Of a stretch of 64,000 nucleotides of DNA, positions 60,337 to 64,000 are shown one piece after another. The translations under genes were made by a program, and so were the position numbers. The notes below the pieces were generated by a model. It ran no database searches. It saw nothing but the letters and a program-made list of their open reading frames with translations, and was not told the origin of the DNA. The first letter of the stretch is position 1; every line of letters starts with the position of its first letter. This stretch comes from Burkholderia pseudomultivorans. GTDB lineage: Bacteria; Pseudomonadota; Gammaproteobacteria; Burkholderiales; Burkholderiaceae. Location of the stretch: positions 1,240,001 to 1,304,000 of the forward strand of contig NZ_CP013377.1 of assembly GCF_001718415.1 (NCBI RefSeq), given 5' to 3'.

Positions 60337-61551
60337 ATGACCGAATCGCCTGTCGCCGCGCCCGCCGCCGCGACCGCTTCTCGCAGTTACCGCGCCGCCG
60401 TCGCGAACGTCGTGCTGGCCAGCATCGTGTCGGCGTTTCACGTCGGCAAGGCGACGATCGCGCTGCCGTCGCTTCGGCACGAATTCGGCGGTTCGCTCGC
60501 GTCGCTGAGCGCGATCATGTCGGTGTTCCCGTTCGTCGGCGTGATCGGCGGGATCGCCGCCGGCCTGCTGGTGCGGCGCTGGGGCGACCGATTGCTGCTG
60601 ATTGCGGGCCTCGCGATGCTCGGCGCGGCCAGTCTCGCCGGCGCATGGACGAACAGCTTCGCGCTGCTGCTCGGCACGCGTTTCGCCGAAGGGCTCGGCT
60701 TCGTGATCGTCGTCGTCGCCGCGCCGGCCGTGCTCAATCGCGTGACGCCGCCCGAACGGCGCAATCTCGTGTTCGGTCTGTGGAGCACGTTCATGCCTGC
60801 CGGCATCGCGCTGTCGATGCTCGTCGGGCCGCTGCTCGGCGGCTGGCGCAACGGCTGGCTCGCGGCCGCGATCCTCACGCTCGTCGCGGCGGCGGCGGTG
60901 CCCGTCACGACGTCCGCCGACACGCCGACCTCGTCGGACGCGGGCGCGCCGCGCATCGGCACCGCGCTGCGCGAGGTGCTTGCGAAGCGCTCGACGACGC
61001 TCCTCGCGCTCGGCTTCGCCACCTACAACGTGCAGTTCTTCGCGGTGATGGCGTTCCTGCCGGTGTTCCTGATGCAGCGCCTCGGCGTCGCGGTCGGCAC
61101 CGCCGGGCTGATCGGCGCGGCGATCGTCGCCGCCTGCGTGATCGGCAACCTGAGCGCCGGCTGGCTGCTGTCGCGCGGCGCGCGACCGGGGATCGTGATG
61201 GCCGCGACCTCGGTCGCGATCGGTGCGGCGGGCATCGGCTTTTTCAGCGCGGCGACGCCCGCGCCGATCGCGGTCGCGCTGGGCTTTGCGTTCTCCGCGA
61301 TCGCGGGAATGCTGCCGGCGACGATCCTGGCGTGCGCGCCGGGCTCCGCGCCGTCGCCATCGCTTGCGCCGCTCAGCATCGGCTGGGTCGTGCAGGGCAA
61401 CTATCTCGGACAGGTGATCGGGCCGCTGGCGATCGGCGCGATCGTCGGTGCGTTCGGCTGGCCGGGCGGGATCGGGCTGATGATCGCGGCCGCCGCGCTC
61501 GGCACGGCGATCGGCCTGGCGCTGCTGCGCGAACCGACGGGCCGGCGTTGA
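60337..61551 (+). CDS. MFS transporter, probable exporter
   Basis: A 404-residue protein with about 12 membrane segments. It resembles the cyanate/drug-type MFS group: SAFHVGKATIALPSLRHEFG, the loop GLLVRRWGDRLLL, and LVGPLLGGWRNGWLAAA. There is no long hydrophilic loop. The substrate is unknown. GGAGG before ATG 60337 sets the start. A MerR-type promoter upstream implies induction by a redox-active compound, metal or drug, which fits an efflux role. Confidence 0.85.
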   Translation: MTESPVAAPAAATASRSYRAAVANVVLASIVSAFHVGKATIALPSLRHEFGGSLASLSAIMSVFPFVGVIGGIAAGLLVRRWGDRLLLIAGLAMLGAASLAGAWTNSFALLLGTRFAEGLGFVIVVVAAPAVLNRVTPPERRNLVFGLWSTFMPAGIALSMLVGPLLGGWRNGWLAAAILTLVAAAAVPVTTSADTPTSSDAGAPRIGTALREVLAKRSTTLLALGFATYNVQFFAVMAFLPVFLMQRLGVAVGTAGLIGAAIVAACVIGNLSAGWLLSRGARPGIVMAATSVAIGAAGIGFFSAATPAPIAVALGFAFSAIAGMLPATILACAPGSAPSPSLAPLSIGWVVQGNYLGQVIGPLAIGAIVGAFGWPGGIGLMIAAAALGTAIGLALLREPTGRR

Positions 61552-61595
61552 GCGCAGCGCCGGCTCGATTCAATCTTCACGGAAATTCGTCAAGC

Positions 61596-62066
61596 ATGCC
61601 GAACCTCATGGAAAGACTCATCAGCGAATACGTGTCGTACCACCTGCTGGCCTGCGACGAACCGGATGCGGGGCCGTCGCCCGGCACGGCGGGAATGGCG
61701 CGCGAGATGATGGAGGCCGACCGCGCGCTGCTGTCGGAGCATGGTGCGCCGGCTGTCTCGTCGTTGCGTCCGCAACTGTTCGTCACGATCCTGGAGGCCG
61801 GCGACGACGGTTTGCTGGTGCGCTGGAGCGAAAGCGGCCGTTGTCATTACGGCGAACAGCGCTGGCGGCTGCGCGTCGCGCTGCAGCCGGGACGCTGTGC
61901 GATCTCGGGGCGGCCGATCGAGCCGGGCGAACCGGTGTACCGACCGGTGCGGCGACCGGTGCCCGTCAACGGCGACGAGATGATCTGCCCGGCGGCGGTG
62001 CCGGGCGCGGAGAACGCCGCATCGGACGCCGTCGACGCGAGCGATCCGGCCGACGTCCTCGGCTGA
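61596..62066 (+). CDS. DUF3331 domain protein
   Basis: A 156-residue protein of the Burkholderia-centred DUF3331 family. The recognisable core is LLVRWSESGRCHYGEQRWRL, then GRCAISGRPIEPGEPVYRP, whose paired Cys and short beta pattern look like a small zinc-ribbon or treble-clef variant, though only two or three Cys are present. There is no signal or membrane segment. It follows the MFS gene by 44 bp and may be co-transcribed. Its function is unknown. ATG 61608 is another possible start. Confidence 0.75.
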   Translation: MPNLMERLISEYVSYHLLACDEPDAGPSPGTAGMAREMMEADRALLSEHGAPAVSSLRPQLFVTILEAGDDGLLVRWSESGRCHYGEQRWRLRVALQPGRCAISGRPIEPGEPVYRPVRRPVPVNGDEMICPAAVPGAENAASDAVDASDPADVLG

Positions 62067-62089
62067 ACGCCGGGGCGCCGGCACGCGCG

Positions 62090-63289
62090 TTACTTGAGAT
62101 CCTTCCGGTACTGGATGAACCCCGCGTTGTTCGCGAGCCGGTCGTACAGCGCGCGGGCGGTCGTGTTGGTCTCGTGCGTGAGCCAGTACACGCGGCTTGC
62201 GCCGGCCTCGCGCGCCCGTTCGTACACGGCCTCGATCAGCGCGCCGCCGGCGCCCTGGCCGCGCGCGTCGGCGGACGTGAACAGGTCCTGCAGATAGCAG
62301 TACGGCCCTTCGGTCCAGCACGAGCGGTGGTAGATCGCGTGCACGATCCCGATCATCGTCCCGGACGCGTCGAATGCGCCGAGCACGAACATCGGCTCGT
62401 CCGGATCCATCAGGCGCGCCCACGTCGTCGCGAACACCGCGTCGCTCAGCGCGGTGTTGTAGAACTTCTGGTAACCCTGCCACAGCGGGCGCCATGCGGC
62501 TTCGTCGGCGGCCACCAGCGGCCGCACCGTGACGCGCGTCGCGTGGTTCGTGCGGCCGGCCGCGTCGCGCGCGTCGGCCTGCGCGTGACGGATCGCGGCG
62601 AGCGACTGCCGCTGCGCGCCTTGCGCGTCGAAGTTGTCCGGCGACAGCCACGCTTCGAACGCGGCCGCGACGGCCGGCCATTCGCCGTCGACGATCGAAT
62701 ACCACGCGGTATCGCGATTGCGGCCCTTGTAGACGATCGCCTGCCGGAACGTGCCCTCGTAGCGAAAGCCGAGCCGGACCGCCGCCTGGCGCGACGGCTC
62801 GTTGAGGTCGTCGCACTTCCATTCGTAGCGGCGGTAGCCGAGCGTGTCGAACGCATACTTCATCAGCAGGTACTGCGCTTCGGTCGATACCGGCGTGCGC
62901 TTGAGCAGCGGCGAGAACGTGACCGAGCCGACCTCGATCACGCCGTTGGCCGGATCGATGCGCATCAGCGCGAGCGTGCCGACCGCGCGGTTCGTCGAGC
63001 GATCGATCACCGTGTAGTGCAGCGGATCGGCGCTTGCCTGCGCGCTGCGCGCGTAGTCGCGGTAGCCGGCTTCGTCGGCATACGGGCCGTGCGCGAGATA
63101 GGTCCAGTCGCTGCCGTTTGGCGCCTGCGCGTACGCGGCGTACAGGTCGGACGCATGGCGCTCGGCGTCGAGCGGTTCGAGACGGCAGTAGCGGCCCTCG
63201 AGCACGATGCGTTCCGGGCGCGGGCGCGCGGACCAGTCGGAAACGGGGTGGCCGATGGGTTGTCGGTAGTCGTTGGTGAGCGTGGACAA
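62090..63289 (-). CDS. Tandem GNAT acetyltransferase (RimJ/RimL-type plus second GNAT domain)
   Basis: A 399-residue protein with two acetyltransferase domains. Domain 1 (about 25-205) is RimJ/RimL-like: RYCRLEPLDAERHASDLYAA, GSVTFSPLLKRTPVSTEAQY and KCDDLNEPSRQAAVRLGFRY. Domain 2 (about 245-399) starts TRVTVRPLVAADEAAWRPL, has the acetyl-CoA loop DARGQGAGGALIEAV and ends THETNTTARALYDRLANNAG. The two domains belong to different GNAT branches, so this is a gene fusion. TTG 63289 is proposed (GAGA upstream); ATG 63331 would add 14 residues. It is divergent from the MocR gene. Confidence 0.82.
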   Translation of the reverse strand: MSTLTNDYRQPIGHPVSDWSARPRPERIVLEGRYCRLEPLDAERHASDLYAAYAQAPNGSDWTYLAHGPYADEAGYRDYARSAQASADPLHYTVIDRSTNRAVGTLALMRIDPANGVIEVGSVTFSPLLKRTPVSTEAQYLLMKYAFDTLGYRRYEWKCDDLNEPSRQAAVRLGFRYEGTFRQAIVYKGRNRDTAWYSIVDGEWPAVAAAFEAWLSPDNFDAQGAQRQSLAAIRHAQADARDAAGRTNHATRVTVRPLVAADEAAWRPLWQGYQKFYNTALSDAVFATTWARLMDPDEPMFVLGAFDASGTMIGIVHAIYHRSCWTEGPYCYLQDLFTSADARGQGAGGALIEAVYERAREAGASRVYWLTHETNTTARALYDRLANNAGFIQYRKDLK

Positions 63290-63443
63290 GGTCGATCTCG
63301 CGTCGGTTGGCGGCCGGCGACATGCCGGCATGCAGACGATCGTAGTCCGGCCGAGGTACCATGAGAAGTGCCAGAGATCGGCAAATTTATGGTGCCACGA
63401 GCGGCATGCGACGTACCCGGCACCCTGACATCCCGACGCTTCG

Positions 63444-64000
63444 ATGACGACTCCCGTTCCTTCCGGCGATGCGCGGCCGCTGCCGCTCGATGCGCCGCTC
63501 ACGCGCGCCCCGGGCGCGCCTTCGCTGCAGCGGCAGCTGCTGCGCCGCGTGCGCGACGCGATCCTCGGCGGCGCGATGCCGGCCGGCACGCGGCTGCCGG
63601 GCACGCGCGCGCTGGCCGAGACGCTCGGCGTGTCGCGCAATACGACCGCCGCCGTCTACGAGCAGCTGGTCGCCGAAGGCTTCCTGCAGTCCGATCGCAC
63701 CGGCACGCGCGTCGTCGGGCTGTCGCGGCCGGCGCCGCCGCGTCGGCGTGCCGCGCCGCCGGCCGTTGCGCAGCGGCTCGAGCGGATCCGTCCGAGCCTC
63801 GTCGGGACCGGCGAATCGGAAGGGTTTCGGCCGGGCGTGCCGGCGCTGTCGCATTTTCCGGTGGACGCGTGGCGGCATGCGATCGACCGTGCGCTGCGCC
63901 GCGCGGGCCACGACCTGCTCGCGTATGGCGATCCGCTCGGCGAGCGCGCACTGCGCGAATCGCTCGCGCGGCATCTGGCCGTGACGCGCGGCGTGCGCTG
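63444..64000 (+). CDS. MocR/PdxR family regulator (N-terminal part)
   Basis: The gene runs off the right edge; 185 codons are visible. Residues about 25-95 are a GntR winged helix: SLQRQLLRRVRDAILGGAMP, LPGTRALAETLGVSRNTTAA and the wing ending FLQSDRTGTRVVGL. After a Pro/Arg-rich linker, a fold-type I aminotransferase domain begins (FRPGVPALSHFPVDAWRHAI, then YGDPLGERALRESLARHL), which makes it a MocR protein needing PLP. Such proteins regulate PLP or amino-acid metabolism. It is divergent from the double-GNAT gene, a plausible target. Confidence 0.9.
   Translation, partial: MTTPVPSGDARPLPLDAPLTRAPGAPSLQRQLLRRVRDAILGGAMPAGTRLPGTRALAETLGVSRNTTAAVYEQLVAEGFLQSDRTGTRVVGLSRPAPPRRRAAPPAVAQRLERIRPSLVGTGESEGFRPGVPALSHFPVDAWRHAIDRALRRAGHDLLAYGDPLGERALRESLARHLAVTRGVR

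Noticed and set aside
1..64000. CRISPR arrays, tRNA or rRNA genes, insertion sequences, integrase or phage genes
   Set aside because: No regularly spaced repeats, no cloverleaf-like sequences at gene borders and no transposase, integrase or phage proteins were seen among the coding regions.

Overview
The window is one contiguous stretch of very GC-rich, gene-dense DNA. It has no rRNA, tRNA, CRISPR array, insertion sequence or phage gene that I can see. Codon use, GC content and gene content point to a Burkholderia cepacia complex species, probably one of its secondary chromosomes. The strongest species-level evidence is a three-gene FAD glucose dehydrogenase cluster (19473-22878). Its subunit lengths (168, 539 and 425 aa) and key residue numbering match the B. 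cepacia enzyme used in glucose sensors, as I remember it. A PaaH-PaaK pair under a PaaR-type palindrome also fits. These identifications are from memory; no database was searched.

Layout. 1-5620: an uptake/catabolic module with an amino-acid ABC transporter (substrate-binding protein tail, fused permease-ATPase), an amidase and an orphan ectoine-synthase-like cupin on +, facing a GntR regulator and a DUF1989 protein on -. 5700-10875: a Met/Gln-rich exported protein, a Bcr/CflA-type drug exporter, a small lipoprotein, and a TPM-LemA pair. 10885-19168: an alpha-2-macroglobulin/PBP1C envelope operon. 19473-24637: FAD glucose dehydrogenase (gamma-alpha-beta), DoxX and a porin. 24726-28359: an M20 amidohydrolase plus MHS transporter with a divergent LysR regulator. 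28460-29215: PpnP and a small exported protein. 29748-33309: a MarR regulator with a ClC-CBS channel and an HPP-CBS membrane protein, linked by two matching palindromes. 33598-38026: two LysR regulators, an ACS-type MFS carrier and a D-hydroxyacid dehydrogenase. 38198-44116: a LacI-linked TRAP transporter/hydroxyacid dehydrogenase/amidohydrolase operon. 44286-45374: a ChaA-type antiporter. 45863-49687: phenylacetate genes. 49826-54545: MarC, an aldo/keto reductase, a CPBP protease, a VC0807-like membrane protein and a LuxR regulator. 54895-59007: a large lipoprotein, an alpha/beta hydrolase lacking its nucleophile, and a butanediol-dehydrogenase-like enzyme. 59330-64000: an unrecognised membrane protein, an MFS exporter behind a MerR-type promoter, a DUF3331 protein, a double-GNAT fusion and the start of a MocR regulator.

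The overall theme is accessory metabolism. Several self-contained catabolic cassettes each carry their own transporter and regulator (GntR, LysR, LysR, LacI, probably PaaR), and most show a palindrome in the expected promoter. The most novel candidates are the orphan EctC/DUF1989/amidase module, the MarR-ClC-HPP anion module, and the LacI-TRAP operon whose dehydrogenase lacks the canonical catalytic Glu.
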